Positions 41,860-51,232 of a stretch of 64,000 nucleotides of DNA are shown here, piece by piece. Position 1 is the stretch's first letter; each line of letters begins with the position of its first letter. The DNA is from Propionimicrobium sp963511305 (GTDB lineage: Bacteria; Actinomycetota; Actinomycetes; Propionibacteriales; Propionibacteriaceae): contig CAUPIJ010000005.1 in assembly GCA_963511305.1 (NCBI GenBank), forward strand, positions 1 through 64,000, given 5' to 3'. The notes under the pieces were generated by a model. That model worked only from the letters and a program-made list of their open reading frames with translations, was not told the DNA's origin and did not search any database. The translations under genes and the position numbers were made by a program.

Positions 41860-42919
41860 TCAGCGCATCAGATTACCGGCCCGAGACTTTAGGTCATGTT
41901 TCAGCCTTGCCAGATACATGACTGCATTGCGTCTGATATCTGTTTCTCTTTCCAGCAAAACGGATGAGAGATTCAGTGGCATTCTGCCGTGCACCAAACC
42001 CTTTTCGCGGTCAAGCGCGTCAAAATCTTCAGCTTCTATCAACCGGAGCAGGCGAGCCGTATGAACAAGCAACGGCCTGTCGAAGTATTTGTCTTCTGCT
42101 CGCAGACGCCTGATGGTTGAGCTCATCCACTCGAGCTCTCCGGGCTGCCAGGTATTTGTCGAGACACGGCTCTCGATTAACTGCCCAATATTTTGGCGCG
42201 CCATCTTCACAGCAAAGGCATGGCGGTTGGCACGATCCCATTTGCGCACGAAATCAGCGTCCCAAACAGAATTCCATGCCTTTCCTAGTTCGCTAACTGG
42301 CCTGGGCTGTGCTGTGACTCTGTCGGCGAGATCCGTTCCTAACCAATAGACCGGGTCATTCCAGTAGTAGGAAATTCCTCCCCCCCGAAGTTGCTAGATA
42401 GGCGATTACCTGGAGATCCTCGCCGGTTTTCACCGTGGTATCGAAACGTGCAGCCTGAAGTAGCTCTCTGCGAAAGATCCCGAAGGGCGCTGAACGATAG
42501 AAGACCCCATCGCGCACCGGGTTTAAGTTCCTGGAGCGCAGAGTCGGCAGCATCGACTTGCGCCCTTTATCCTGCTTATGAAACGGCGCGATGACTACAT
42601 CTGCGCCGTCGTGACTTGCACGCTGCTGCATAGCAGCCAAGGCCCCCGGCGCATACCAGTCGTCGGAATCAAGCAAGCCCACCCATGGAGCCGTTGCCGC
42701 ATCTACCCCTGCTTGGGACGCTGCCCCTGGCAATCCTTCATGGCCGCGCAGCTCCACTATTTCTATCCGGTCGGAATCTGGCAGATCCAGCTTCGCTGCT
42801 TGGACGTTGTGCGCCACCACTATCACCCCTGATCTGGGGTCAGACAAGACAGATTCAACCGCGCGTCTTATGGGACGATCCAGTGAGTGTACTCGCACCA
42901 CTTGCTGCACATCGAGCAA
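41860..42919 (-). pseudogene. Family 2 glycosyltransferase broken at a G7 tract (possible phase-variable gene)
   Basis: Two adjacent frames form one GT-A fold glycosyltransferase. The first (42919 to 42356) has VHSLDRPIRRAVESVLSDP and the DxD region WVGLLDSDDWYAPGALAAM, then ends after GGRNFLLLE. On the minus strand the tract GGGGGGG at 42386-42380 lies there. With six Gs instead of seven the frame reads on as GGGISYYWNDPVYWLG and joins the second piece (through VRKWDRANRH to LKSRAGNLMR), giving about 352 residues. The start may be TTG 42919 (AAGGGAA upstream) or GTG 42910. It is off in this sequence, either by slippage, mutation or a sequencing error. Confidence 0.8.
42380..42386 (-). repeat. 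G7 homopolymer tract inside the glycosyltransferase
   Basis: Seven consecutive Gs on the minus strand mark the point where the frame breaks. Six or nine would restore the full-length protein. Confidence 0.75.
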
Positions 42920-43424
42920 TTAGATTTCCCTTTCTGTCAGCGCTGAACAGACCTGACGAAATATCCCCACTGAGAGCAGTTCAACCTTAAGCCTGGTTTA
43001 AACGTCAGATTGCGAGTGAGAGAAATTCGTCAGCACGGCCACAAACGACAATAACGGATGCCAGCGTTTAACTACAACAACTTAGCTAATCAAGATTTCG
43101 AAGAATCAGATCGATAACCAACCAGTTAAATGAATATTCTTGAGTTATAAACAAAAAACTATTCATTTAGCGGCCTGAGTCGACTGGAAGCGCTGCTTTG
43201 CCCCGGCGGCAAAGCAGACCCGGAAATCCAGATGATTCTCGAAGCCGCCCGGAACGATACCGAGCATCTCACATAGTGATCATTTCGACGCAGGTGTGCT
43301 GCTAGATAAGTCGAATACGCCTGGTCAGGGCGATGCCCAAGTTTGTCTACAGATGTCTTTTAGTCATCAGTCTTCTCGCTTGCTGTAGGCTGATAAACTG
43401 ATTTTTGAGCTTTTTGCAAGTGAA

Positions 43425-43493
43425 ATGGATGCCCCCCCCCCGAAACGGCGGGCCTGCGCATCGTTTCTAAATCAGATCGGGGAATCGGGCTAA
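43425..43493 (+). CDS. 22-codon upstream ORF containing the C10 tract
   Basis: ATG 43425 opens MDAPPPKRRACASFLNQIGESG. The Pro codons are the C10 tract. Its TAA (43491-43493) touches the ATG of the surface-protein gene (TAAATG). With nine Cs the frame stops earlier; with eleven it runs past the start codon out of frame. Its own ribosome site is weak (AAGTGA). Translation is inference. Confidence 0.4.
   Translation: MDAPPPKRRACASFLNQIGESG
43432..43441 (+). repeat. C10 homopolymer tract upstream of surface-protein gene
   Basis: Ten Cs in a row, ending 52 nt before the surface-protein ATG. Tracts of this length slip readily during replication. Confidence 0.85.
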
Positions 43494-45884
43494 ATGTTTT
43501 CACTAAAGACAGGAACTCAAAAAAGGAAATCAACACCTGGCGTAGGCGCGCGTTTTTTGTTCGTGCTGCTAGCCATGCTCCTGGCATTCGCAGGTTTAGC
43601 GTGGCTGCCCGGCCAAAGCGCCGTGGCGGATCCTGCGGCTACGCGCGTAAAGAAGACCTGCTACACGCCGGGTAACAGCGTGGTGTGCGACGAAGACGTC
43701 CTACATCAGCTGATCAAAGATGCGGGCACCACCCCTACCCAGATCGGTCTAGGCGGCGGAACCGAAACGCTGATCACCAAACAGATCGTGATTGAGCCTG
43801 GCCAGGACATCGAATTTGTTACCTATCCGGAAAACGTCTTTGGTGATGCGCCGACCTACAAGCTGACCCGTGAGGACGGCTTCACCGACCCGATGATTAA
43901 TGTCCAGGAGGGCGGCAAGCTGACCTTCAGCTCGCTGGTCGAGGGCGGAGACGTGCAAGTCAATTCTCGCGGGCAGTGGGTCAACACCGGTTCTCCCACG
44001 ATGATCATCAACGGCGAGTTCGTGATGAACAGCGGAAAAATCTATGGGGCTCGCAACGGTTCTGGCTTCGGCGGCGGCGCCGTGAATGTTGCTGGAAAGA
44101 ATGCACGCTTTGAGCTTAATGGCGGCGAGGTCACCGATAACTGGCGTACGAAGGACTCACCCAGCGGAACCCAGCGTGGGGCTGGCAACATTTTCGTCAC
44201 TGACGGCGCCACTTTCGTGATGAACGGCGGGTCGGTAACCAAAGGTCAGACTCATACCAAGCACGCCGGCTACGGCGAGGTGGGCGGCATCTCGGCCATG
44301 AAAGGTGCCCACCTGACTATCAACGGCGGAGAAATCTCCGACAACAGCGGTGCCTGGGCCGGCGCGATCTCGCTGTGGCAGTGGGAAGACGGCACGACGA
44401 TTCGCGACGACATTAACAGCTTGGGCGAAGAAGCCGCGATCGCGAAGTACGCGAACCAGCGCGCAACCCTGGAAATCAACGGCGGGGTGATCAAGAACAA
44501 CACCGGCGGTTACGCTGCCGGGGCGATTCAGATCTTCGGTAACGCCTCTGCAGTGATGAACGGCGGCACAATCTCCGGTAACTCCGCTGGAGCTAACGGC
44601 GGCGCTGTCAACGCGATGGATCTGTACATGTGGGGAGCCGACAAGACTTACACCGAGATCCCGGGCGAAAAGGATAGATTTGGTGGCACCGCCGAGGAGT
44701 GGGCCAAGTATTCCCCTGCTGCATTTACCATGAACGGCGGCACAATCACCGAAAACACATCCGGTTGGACCGGCGGTGGTGTGAACGTCGTCTCCAACCA
44801 GGTGAAACTCACCGGCGGCACGATCTCAAACAATAAGGCTAAGAACCAAGGCGGTGGCGTCTACGTGGCTACGAAGTCGTATGCCGTCCAGCTGGAAGAC
44901 GCGCTGGTTACCGAGAACACCGCAGGCTGGGGCGGCGGCATGTGGATGTGCCCGACCGGCTCGGCGATAATCTACGTCACAAACGGTGGCGCTATCTTTG
45001 GAAACTCGGCCCAAGAATATGGAAACGACCTCGCGCACTACCCCTATGGCGGCTCTGGGGCTTACGAGTCTTATTTCGCTAAGAAGATGCTCGGCTTCGG
45101 CGATGTCTCGTATTACCTCGACGGCACATATGACAACCCGACCCCTCGTTTCGATGCCGCTAATCCGGGACGCGAGCAGGTCTACCTAGGCAACGTTCCG
45201 GCAGAAAAGCAGGATCCGAGCAAGGACTACAAGACGAAGCTGCTAAACGAGGGCCTGCAGAACGTCTCCACCGAGAAGGCTCACAACGATGCGCGTGCCT
45301 TCGCCAAGTTGATCATCACCGGCAACTCCGCTCCGCTCGGCGGCGGCATCGGAACTAACGGTGGCGTGAAGTTCGGTTACGACGACACCGAGCTGAACGT
45401 CACCAAGACGTGGGCAGACAAGGACGGCAGCGAACTCACCAAGAACCTCCCGGAATCCGTCACCGTGCAACTGAAGACGGTGCTCACGAATAACGCCGGC
45501 GAGACTGTCAACCTAGACGCGGGCGAACCCGTGGCGCTGAACAAGAACAACGGCTGGAAGCACACTTTCGTTTCGCTACCGAAGAGGATCTCCAGCACTG
45601 CTGACTACCCCGCCCAGGAGGTCACCTACACGGTCGAAGAGGCTGCGGTTGCAGGGTTCGCTCCAAAGATCGAGGTGAAAAAAGCCGAGGACGGGACCTA
45701 CACCGCCGAGGTGAAGAACACCAAGAAGGAGGTTCCGCCGCCCTCTGAGTCGCCTTCGCCGTCACCCACGCCGAAGCCTCGAGTGCCCAAGACCGGAGCC
45801 AACTTCGGGCTACCGGCTATCTTGGCGGCGATGGTTGCCACGGGTGCCGCGCTGGTCATGCGCAATAGGCGCAAGGCACAGTAA
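43494..45884 (+). CDS. Cell-wall-anchored beta-helix surface protein with Cna_B domain
   Basis: The 796-residue protein has a signal peptide (about 1-45, FLFVLLAMLLAFAGLAWLPGQSAVA), a right-handed beta-helix region (about 120-480) built from repeats of the type MNGGTITENTSG, INGGEISDNSG and LTGGTISNNKA, a Cna_B-type domain (about 635-740, LNVTKTWADKDG ... YTVEEAAVAGFAPKIE), a Pro/Ser linker and a sorting signal VPKTG, a hydrophobic stretch and RNRRKAQ. The sortase motif departs from LPxTG in its first residue. It should be a covalently attached adhesin. No strong ribosome site precedes the ATG, but the upstream ORF ends there. Confidence 0.9.
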   Translation: MFSLKTGTQKRKSTPGVGARFLFVLLAMLLAFAGLAWLPGQSAVADPAATRVKKTCYTPGNSVVCDEDVLHQLIKDAGTTPTQIGLGGGTETLITKQIVIEPGQDIEFVTYPENVFGDAPTYKLTREDGFTDPMINVQEGGKLTFSSLVEGGDVQVNSRGQWVNTGSPTMIINGEFVMNSGKIYGARNGSGFGGGAVNVAGKNARFELNGGEVTDNWRTKDSPSGTQRGAGNIFVTDGATFVMNGGSVTKGQTHTKHAGYGEVGGISAMKGAHLTINGGEISDNSGAWAGAISLWQWEDGTTIRDDINSLGEEAAIAKYANQRATLEINGGVIKNNTGGYAAGAIQIFGNASAVMNGGTISGNSAGANGGAVNAMDLYMWGADKTYTEIPGEKDRFGGTAEEWAKYSPAAFTMNGGTITENTSGWTGGGVNVVSNQVKLTGGTISNNKAKNQGGGVYVATKSYAVQLEDALVTENTAGWGGGMWMCPTGSAIIYVTNGGAIFGNSAQEYGNDLAHYPYGGSGAYESYFAKKMLGFGDVSYYLDGTYDNPTPRFDAANPGREQVYLGNVPAEKQDPSKDYKTKLLNEGLQNVSTEKAHNDARAFAKLIITGNSAPLGGGIGTNGGVKFGYDDTELNVTKTWADKDGSELTKNLPESVTVQLKTVLTNNAGETVNLDAGEPVALNKNNGWKHTFVSLPKRISSTADYPAQEVTYTVEEAAVAGFAPKIEVKKAEDGTYTAEVKNTKKEVPPPSESPSPSPTPKPRVPKTGANFGLPAILAAMVATGAALVMRNRRKAQ

Positions 45885-45897
45885 CCGTTTGCCGTTT

Positions 45898-45939
45898 GCT
45901 TCCCGTTTTTGGGCGGAAAGTCGCTCAGAAACGGGAAGC
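45898..45939 (+). terminator. Hairpin after surface-protein gene
   Basis: GCTTCCCGTTT and AAACGGGAAGC form an 11-bp stem with a 20-nt loop, 13 nt past the stop codon. There is no T-run. Confidence 0.6.
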
Positions 45940-46139
45940 TGGCGCTCTTCTGGATATTCCGTGGAAAGCAGACTCCCGCCTGCCAAATCTCACCGCCAAG
46001 ACGATGCTTTAGAGCAAAGTTTTGGCAACAAAACATCCGTGTTTTTCATGGACTCGAGTCTAAATCCGACAGAAAATAGCCATTTCACTAGGTTAAACGC
46101 TTAACTTATTTCACTAAGCCTCTTTTTTGGCAAGCGCGG

Positions 46140-47531
46140 GTGAGAAATTTATTTTCACCCCCTGGCAAGCACCCAAAGTTAGGCGTAATGTCTCACCTCA
46201 TGCCGAGATTAAAGGGCCGTAGCATGAATCATGCGGCCGTTATTTTGGCGGGATTCATCACCGCCCTGTTGATCGGGACGGGTCTGCTGATGCTTCCTGT
46301 ATCCACCGTCCACGAAGGCGGGATCGGGGTGCTACCTGCCCTGTTTACCGCCACGTCAGCGCTTTGCGTGACGGGCCTAACCAACGTAAATACCGCTAGC
46401 TACTGGACGCATTTCGGCCAGGCCGTGATAATCTGCCTGATTCAGGTCGGTGGTTTCGGGGTGATGAGCTTCGCGACGATCCTCGGCCAAGCCGTGATCC
46501 GCAGGGCCAACCTGAACGCAAACCTCATCTCCGCAACCGAGAGGCGCTCCCCCATGGGCGGGGTCCCGAAACTACTGAAACGCGTGCTCGGCATCACGAT
46601 CATCGTCGAGCTGTTGGTGGCCACCGCCCTGACCATCCGCTTCCTGACGCTCGGATTTCCGCTGCATTCGGCGATCTGGCATGGCGCATTTCACGCGATT
46701 TCCGCGTTCAACAACGCCGGTTTCTCGCTCTTTCCCGAAAACCTCGTGCCGTACGTCGGTGACTGGTTTATCTGCGTGCCGCTGATTACTGCGATCGTCA
46801 TCGGCGGCCTCGGCTTCCCGGTCTTGTTCCAGCTGCGAAACGACCTGTTCAGGCCGTACCGCTGGACGTTGCACACCCGCATGGTGCTCTTTGGCACCGC
46901 TGCTCTTCTCGTTACGTCGTCGCTAGTAATCATCGCTTTCGAGTGGTTCAACCCTAAGACGCTGGGCAAGCTGCCGGTGTCCGACGCGATTCTGGCTGGC
47001 ATCTTCCAAGCTGTTCAGACGCGTACCACCGGCTTCAACTCGATAGACATCGGCCAGATGTTCGAGCCCACGCTCTTCTTCATGGACATCCTGATGTTCA
47101 TCGGCGGCGGGCCGGCGGGCACGGCGGGCGGCATCAAGATAACCACCCTCTTCGTCTTGCTGGCCACCGTAGCCTCGGTGGTTCGTGGCCGAAAAGACGC
47201 CACGGCGTTCGGCAAGGGGATATCCATCGAGGTGGTTAGGCAAGCGATCACCGTGACCATTCTGAGCTTCACCCTGGTGGTCATCGCCACCCTGACGCTG
47301 CTAGTAATCACCGACTTCAGCCTCTCCCAAGTGCTGTTCGAGGTGCTTTCAGCCTTCGGAACCGTCGGGCTTTCCACCGGAATCACCCCGCAGCTCGGGG
47401 ATATTTCTAGCCTAATAATTATCGTGTTGATGATGATCGGGCGGCTCGGCCCCATCACCGTGGCGACCGCTCTGGCACTCGCCCCCAAATCAGCAATCTC
47501 ACTTCCCAAAGAAAGGCCGATCATTGGTTAA
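46140..47531 (+). CDS. ktrB: TrkH/KtrB-type potassium transporter
   Basis: The 463-residue membrane protein has the repeated M-P-M pattern of TrkH/KtrB with selectivity-loop blocks TSALCVTGL, AFNNAGFSL, RTTGFNSIDI and FGTVGLSTG, and FIGGGPAGTAGGIKITTLFVLL. It imports K+, driven by Na+ or H+. The start is uncertain: GTG 46140, ATG 46188 or ATG 46200 all lack a strong ribosome site. It overlaps ktrA by 8 nt. Confidence 0.93.
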   Translation: MRNLFSPPGKHPKLGVMSHLMPRLKGRSMNHAAVILAGFITALLIGTGLLMLPVSTVHEGGIGVLPALFTATSALCVTGLTNVNTASYWTHFGQAVIICLIQVGGFGVMSFATILGQAVIRRANLNANLISATERRSPMGGVPKLLKRVLGITIIVELLVATALTIRFLTLGFPLHSAIWHGAFHAISAFNNAGFSLFPENLVPYVGDWFICVPLITAIVIGGLGFPVLFQLRNDLFRPYRWTLHTRMVLFGTAALLVTSSLVIIAFEWFNPKTLGKLPVSDAILAGIFQAVQTRTTGFNSIDIGQMFEPTLFFMDILMFIGGGPAGTAGGIKITTLFVLLATVASVVRGRKDATAFGKGISIEVVRQAITVTILSFTLVVIATLTLLVITDFSLSQVLFEVLSAFGTVGLSTGITPQLGDISSLIIIVLMMIGRLGPITVATALALAPKSAISLPKERPIIG

Positions 47532-48198
47532 CTTCACAAAGCCCACCTACGCAGTCCTTGGTCTGGGCAGATTCGGCTCGGCAGTAGCCCGAGAAATGAT
47601 GGCGGACGACGCGATCGTGCTCGGCATCGACGTCAACAAGACCGTGGTCAACCGCAACAACGGTTTGCTGACTCAAGTTGTGGTGGCAGACAGCACCGAC
47701 ATCGAATCGCTTTCCGAGCTGGGCATCAGTGATTTTGACGGAGTGGTGGTGGGTATCGGTGGTTCGCACGTCGAGGCATCGATTCTCACCTGCTCCCTGC
47801 TATTGGACATGGGCGTGGAGAATCTGTGGGCCAAGTCCTCCGGTACCGCCCACGGCAGGATCCTGGAGCAGATCGGCATCCCGCACATCATCTACCCCGA
47901 GGTAGCGATGGGACGCAAGGTAGCCCACCTGGTTCGGGGGACGAGCCTGGACTACGTCGAGCTATCGGACGGCACCGCCATCGTCCACACGGTGATTCCT
48001 CCAGACTTGGAGGGGCCGCTGGATGAAGAAAAAATCTGGAGAAAATTCGGCTTCAAGGTAGTAGCGATAAAACGCGGCGATCGTTGGGAGCCGGTGCTGG
48101 GTGGCGAGCAGCTGGCTGCCGGCGAACAGGTGCAGATCTATGGCGAAAGCAAGCGATTGGAAAGATTCGGCCGCAAAGTGGCCAGGCTGTACGGCTAA
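47524..48198 (+). CDS. ktrA: Potassium uptake regulatory subunit KtrA (TrkA-N/RCK)
   Basis: The 224-residue cytosolic protein has a Rossmann RCK_N domain (YAVLGLGRFGSAVAREMMADDAIVLGIDVN, residues 8-130) and an RCK_C domain (about 140-220). It binds ATP/ADP and gates KtrB. TTG 47524 overlaps the ktrB end, so translation is coupled. Confidence 0.93.
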   Translation: MVNFTKPTYAVLGLGRFGSAVAREMMADDAIVLGIDVNKTVVNRNNGLLTQVVVADSTDIESLSELGISDFDGVVVGIGGSHVEASILTCSLLLDMGVENLWAKSSGTAHGRILEQIGIPHIIYPEVAMGRKVAHLVRGTSLDYVELSDGTAIVHTVIPPDLEGPLDEEKIWRKFGFKVVAIKRGDRWEPVLGGEQLAAGEQVQIYGESKRLERFGRKVARLYG

Positions 48199-48275
48199 AA
48201 CCGAACGAAACAGCCGATTCCTTTAACTTGGCAGATAGGTTTGTTAAGAACCGTCACCTACCTCTAGGAGCAACC

Positions 48276-49025
48276 GTGAGCCTAACCATCGATGCACTAC
48301 CGCCGGCGCGCAGCATCGACGCCATCTTCACCGCAGCTATGGCTTCCGAGGCCGCTCCCCTGCACGGTTTAGCCGAGGGCAGCGGGGAGTCTATTGCGCT
48401 CGGCTCAAGCGGCTCGCTGCGCCTATTTTGCATAGGTGAGGCGACCGTCGGACTGCTGAGCACCGGCATAGGTTTGGTTAACGCCGCAAGCGCGCTCAGC
48501 GCCGCCCTGTGCTACGTGAGGCCGGGCTACATATTTTCCTGTGGCTCAGCGGGAGGCCTGGACGCCGATTCGAAGATCGGCGACGTCACGGCAGGAGCCA
48601 CGTGCCTTTACTCAACAGCGGACGCCCGCGCGTTTGGCTACAAGCTGGGCCAGGTTCCGGAAATGCCGGAGTGCTACCACGCCAACCCGGATCTGCTATC
48701 GCGCTTCGAGGAGTTGTCCAGGACGCTGAAGAACACTCGACTACGCGCAGGGCTGTTCCTGTCGTCAGACAAATTCGTCAGCGTCGATAACGCGCTTGAG
48801 CTGAGAGAGCTCTTCCCGGAAGCGATCACCGTAGACATGGAGTCCGCGGCTCTCGCGCAGGTTGCCTACGGAGCGAAGATACCCTTCCTGGCGCTGCGGG
48901 GAATCAGCGATCTGTGCGGCCCCAGCAGCCACGCCGACAACAACGAGAACGCAGGCGACGTCTCCAGGCTCTCGTTCCTGACCGCTATGACCCTGATCGG
49001 GATTCGCGCCCCAGAGGAGTTCTAG
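48276..49025 (+). CDS. mtnN: 5'-methylthioadenosine/S-adenosylhomocysteine nucleosidase
   Basis: The 249-residue protein has MTAN signatures: GIGLVNAASALSAAL, FSCGSAGGLD, FLSSDKFV and ITVDMESAALAQVAYGAKIPFLALRGISD. It cleaves adenine from methylthioadenosine and S-adenosylhomocysteine; the second product, S-ribosylhomocysteine, is the LuxS substrate, and luxS lies 1.8 kb away. GTG 48276 has TAGGAG 5 nt upstream; the longer frame overlaps ktrA and is not conserved-looking. Confidence 0.92.
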   Translation: MSLTIDALPPARSIDAIFTAAMASEAAPLHGLAEGSGESIALGSSGSLRLFCIGEATVGLLSTGIGLVNAASALSAALCYVRPGYIFSCGSAGGLDADSKIGDVTAGATCLYSTADARAFGYKLGQVPEMPECYHANPDLLSRFEELSRTLKNTRLRAGLFLSSDKFVSVDNALELRELFPEAITVDMESAALAQVAYGAKIPFLALRGISDLCGPSSHADNNENAGDVSRLSFLTAMTLIGIRAPEEF

Positions 49026-49146
49026 GCATAAGCCATGCTGACGTCGCGCTAGGCATAAAACCCAGCCAGCTCTTCGCGGTGGCTAGGTCGGAAGAGCCTC
49101 ACTTTTTTGACGCACTCTTGGGTGTCTATCAGACAGAGGGCCCCTG

Positions 49147-50589
49147 CTAGTCGAATATGACGTTCACCTTGCCATCCGAAATGGTGAAGTCGAAAGTCTC
49201 ATAGACGTTTCGTTCTACCGGATATCTGGCCTGTTCCCAGGAGTCTTTCTCGGAATAACGCTGCTTGTAGTTGATGACCAGCTCTGCTTCGAACTCCGCA
49301 GTGCCCTTGTAGATGCCATTTTCGGAGGTTAGCGAGTCGGGAACCAGCTCAATCGTCGGTTCCTCTTTCCAGCTTCGGTTGATGCCGGTGACTGACATGA
49401 AGCGCGGATCATCCATTTCGAGCTCATCGAAACCCTGGACAGTGAATTTATCCGACTGCATTCCCTGGGCATAGTGATCGTTGATTTGGGTTTTAACCTG
49501 ATCAAGAACTGCCGGAGCGAAACTCGGTTTGACCTCCACCGAGCCACTAGTCTCGCCGTCAAACCCCACGGTGGCGGTTTCGGGGTCACCGTAAGTGATG
49601 GTTTCATCGCTGGCAGGGCCTGAAACGGTGTAGGTGCCTGGCAGCGCCGGCAGATTTACCATCATGCTGCCCGCCCACTCCTGGTTATCCTCAACGGCGT
49701 TAGACAGATCAATCTCTACCCCATTAACACTGACCTTCGGAGTGTACGCCTCGATGGATAGCCAACCGTCAATCGGGTTATTTACCTGCCATGTTGAGAA
49801 AAACAGATACTTACTACCGGTTTTGCTCATCGCTAGTTGAATTGGATATTTCTTCATATCCATGGTCAGCGACGCATCAATGTAGTAGGTCTCTGACCTA
49901 CCGCTTCCGCCACCAGAATAAGCGTTTACGATCTCAAACTCAGTGGGACGGTTGGTAGCTTTCTCGTAAATCTCGTTAGTCAGCAGCGCCCTCTCGCCAG
50001 AGCGCAGATTAGCTTCAGACATGTCCAGCACTGTTTCGGCCTTGCCTTCGACCATAGCTGCAAGATACTTCTCGGCGGTTTTTTGTGGCGAGAAGCTCGC
50101 TGATACTACGAGATAAGCCACAACCAAAGCTGCGATGACGATAAGACCTGCAACCAGACCGAAGATCGCTTTCTTACTTAGCTTCTGCCGCTCGGTTTTT
50201 TGTCTGAAAGCTTGCTTGCTGTTCGAGGGGACCCTACTTGAGGTCGCCGCCGAATAAGGCCGACCACTACCCTGCTGATACGGGTTTTGGAAGTTACCCT
50301 GCGGCGGTACGCCTGGCTGATACTGCGGCCTGCCAACATCTCCCGCCGGCTGCTGAGGGCCACCCGGATAGGGCTGCGGACCTTGAGGATACTGCTGAGG
50401 GCCACCCGGATAGGGCTGCGGGCCACGAGGATACTGCTGAGGGCCACCCGGATAGGGCGGATACCCGGCCGGCCGACCAGCATTCGGCGGGTATTGCTGT
50501 TGCGGGTAACCCGCTGGCTGCTGACCACCGGCGTTTGGAGGGTGTGGCCCCTGCTGGTCGGGAGACGGTGGCATTTCGCGGGAACTCAT
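49147..50589 (-). CDS. Membrane-anchored protein with proline/glutamine-rich N-terminus
   Basis: I do not recognise the family. Residues 1-140 are rich in P, G, Q and Y and include a 14-residue repeat (PQQYPRGPQPYPGG) encoded by a 42-bp tandem repeat. One membrane helix lies at about 145-170 (AIFGLVAGLIVIAALVVAYLVV). Residues 175-480 form an extracytoplasmic part with SPQKTAEKYLAAMVEGKAETVL and a beta-rich section. The layout resembles DUF-type sensor or envelope proteins that start with a cytosolic disordered tail. It has no sorting signal. Confidence 0.75.
   Translation of the reverse strand: MSSREMPPSPDQQGPHPPNAGGQQPAGYPQQQYPPNAGRPAGYPPYPGGPQQYPRGPQPYPGGPQQYPQGPQPYPGGPQQPAGDVGRPQYQPGVPPQGNFQNPYQQGSGRPYSAATSSRVPSNSKQAFRQKTERQKLSKKAIFGLVAGLIVIAALVVAYLVVSASFSPQKTAEKYLAAMVEGKAETVLDMSEANLRSGERALLTNEIYEKATNRPTEFEIVNAYSGGGSGRSETYYIDASLTMDMKKYPIQLAMSKTGSKYLFFSTWQVNNPIDGWLSIEAYTPKVSVNGVEIDLSNAVEDNQEWAGSMMVNLPALPGTYTVSGPASDETITYGDPETATVGFDGETSGSVEVKPSFAPAVLDQVKTQINDHYAQGMQSDKFTVQGFDELEMDDPRFMSVTGINRSWKEEPTIELVPDSLTSENGIYKGTAEFEAELVINYKQRYSEKDSWEQARYPVERNVYETFDFTISDGKVNVIFD
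50351..50460 (-). repeat. 42-bp tandem repeat, about 2.6 copies
   Basis: Copies start at 50351, 50393 and 50435 (exact 42-bp steps) and encode the 14-residue P/Q/G/Y repeat of the protein above. A multiple of three, so copy changes keep the frame. Confidence 0.85.
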
Positions 50590-50773
50590 GCAAGATTCCT
50601 CTCAGCTATCGAGGCTTTCTGCAAATTCGCGAAGCCTAGGTGTTTGTTCTTCTATTACTATAGCGAGCGAACTTCGAGCCGAAGACGGCATACCCGCGCT
50701 AAAGACCGCTCGGGTTATTTTTACCATTACCGAGCCAGTCCAAGCGGTCTAGGCATCTTCGGCGGGTGCTGCG

Positions 50774-51232
50774 CTACGCGTAGACCTGGGTCCATTCTTC
50801 GCGGTGATCCAACATCTGCTGAGCGGCCTTTTGAGCGCCCTCTAGCGAGTGGCTAGCTCCCCATCCGCACTGCACCTCGTTCGCTGCAGGCACCTCGGTC
50901 ATGGCGACGATGTCTTTCAGCGTTGCCTCGAGGATATCCAGAAAATCGTCGTACTCTATGCCGCGGGTCAGCGCGTAGAAGCCGGTCTGGCAGCCCATTG
51001 GCGAGAAATCGATGAGCCGATCGGTGTGGTTGCGCATGTGCTCGGCTGCGGAATGCTCGATGGAATGAACGGTCGGCATTTCCAGGTGCTCGACGTTCGG
51101 CTGGGTGAAGCGGACGTCGTACTTGATGATCTCGTCGCCGCCGGGCAGCGTCTCCTGGTGGGCGACGCGAACGAAGGGCGCTTTCACCTTGGTGTGATCG
51201 AGCTGAAAAGATTCCACGTTAGTTTTTTGCAT
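50774..51232 (-). CDS. luxS: S-ribosylhomocysteine lyase LuxS
   Basis: The 152-residue protein has the metal-binding motif HSIEH and the catalytic cysteine in FSPMGCQTGFY, with CGWGASHSLEGA further on. It converts S-ribosylhomocysteine to homocysteine and DPD, the precursor of autoinducer-2. ATG 51232 has GGTGGAG about 9 nt upstream. With mtnN nearby it completes the two-step recycling of S-adenosylhomocysteine. Confidence 0.96.
   Translation of the reverse strand: MQKTNVESFQLDHTKVKAPFVRVAHQETLPGGDEIIKYDVRFTQPNVEHLEMPTVHSIEHSAAEHMRNHTDRLIDFSPMGCQTGFYALTRGIEYDDFLDILEATLKDIVAMTEVPAANEVQCGWGASHSLEGAQKAAQQMLDHREEWTQVYA

Larger units (their letters stand above)
42920..43493. other. 574-bp intergenic region with a possible gene remnant and a C10 tract
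   Basis: The first half is A+T rich without a gene. On the plus strand 43159-43276 reads FSGLSRLEALLCPGGKADPEIQMILEAARNDTEHLT and a stop, with no start codon; it looks like the C-terminal end of a lost gene, not identified. The C10 tract and the upstream ORF of the surface-protein gene occupy the right end. Confidence 0.5.
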
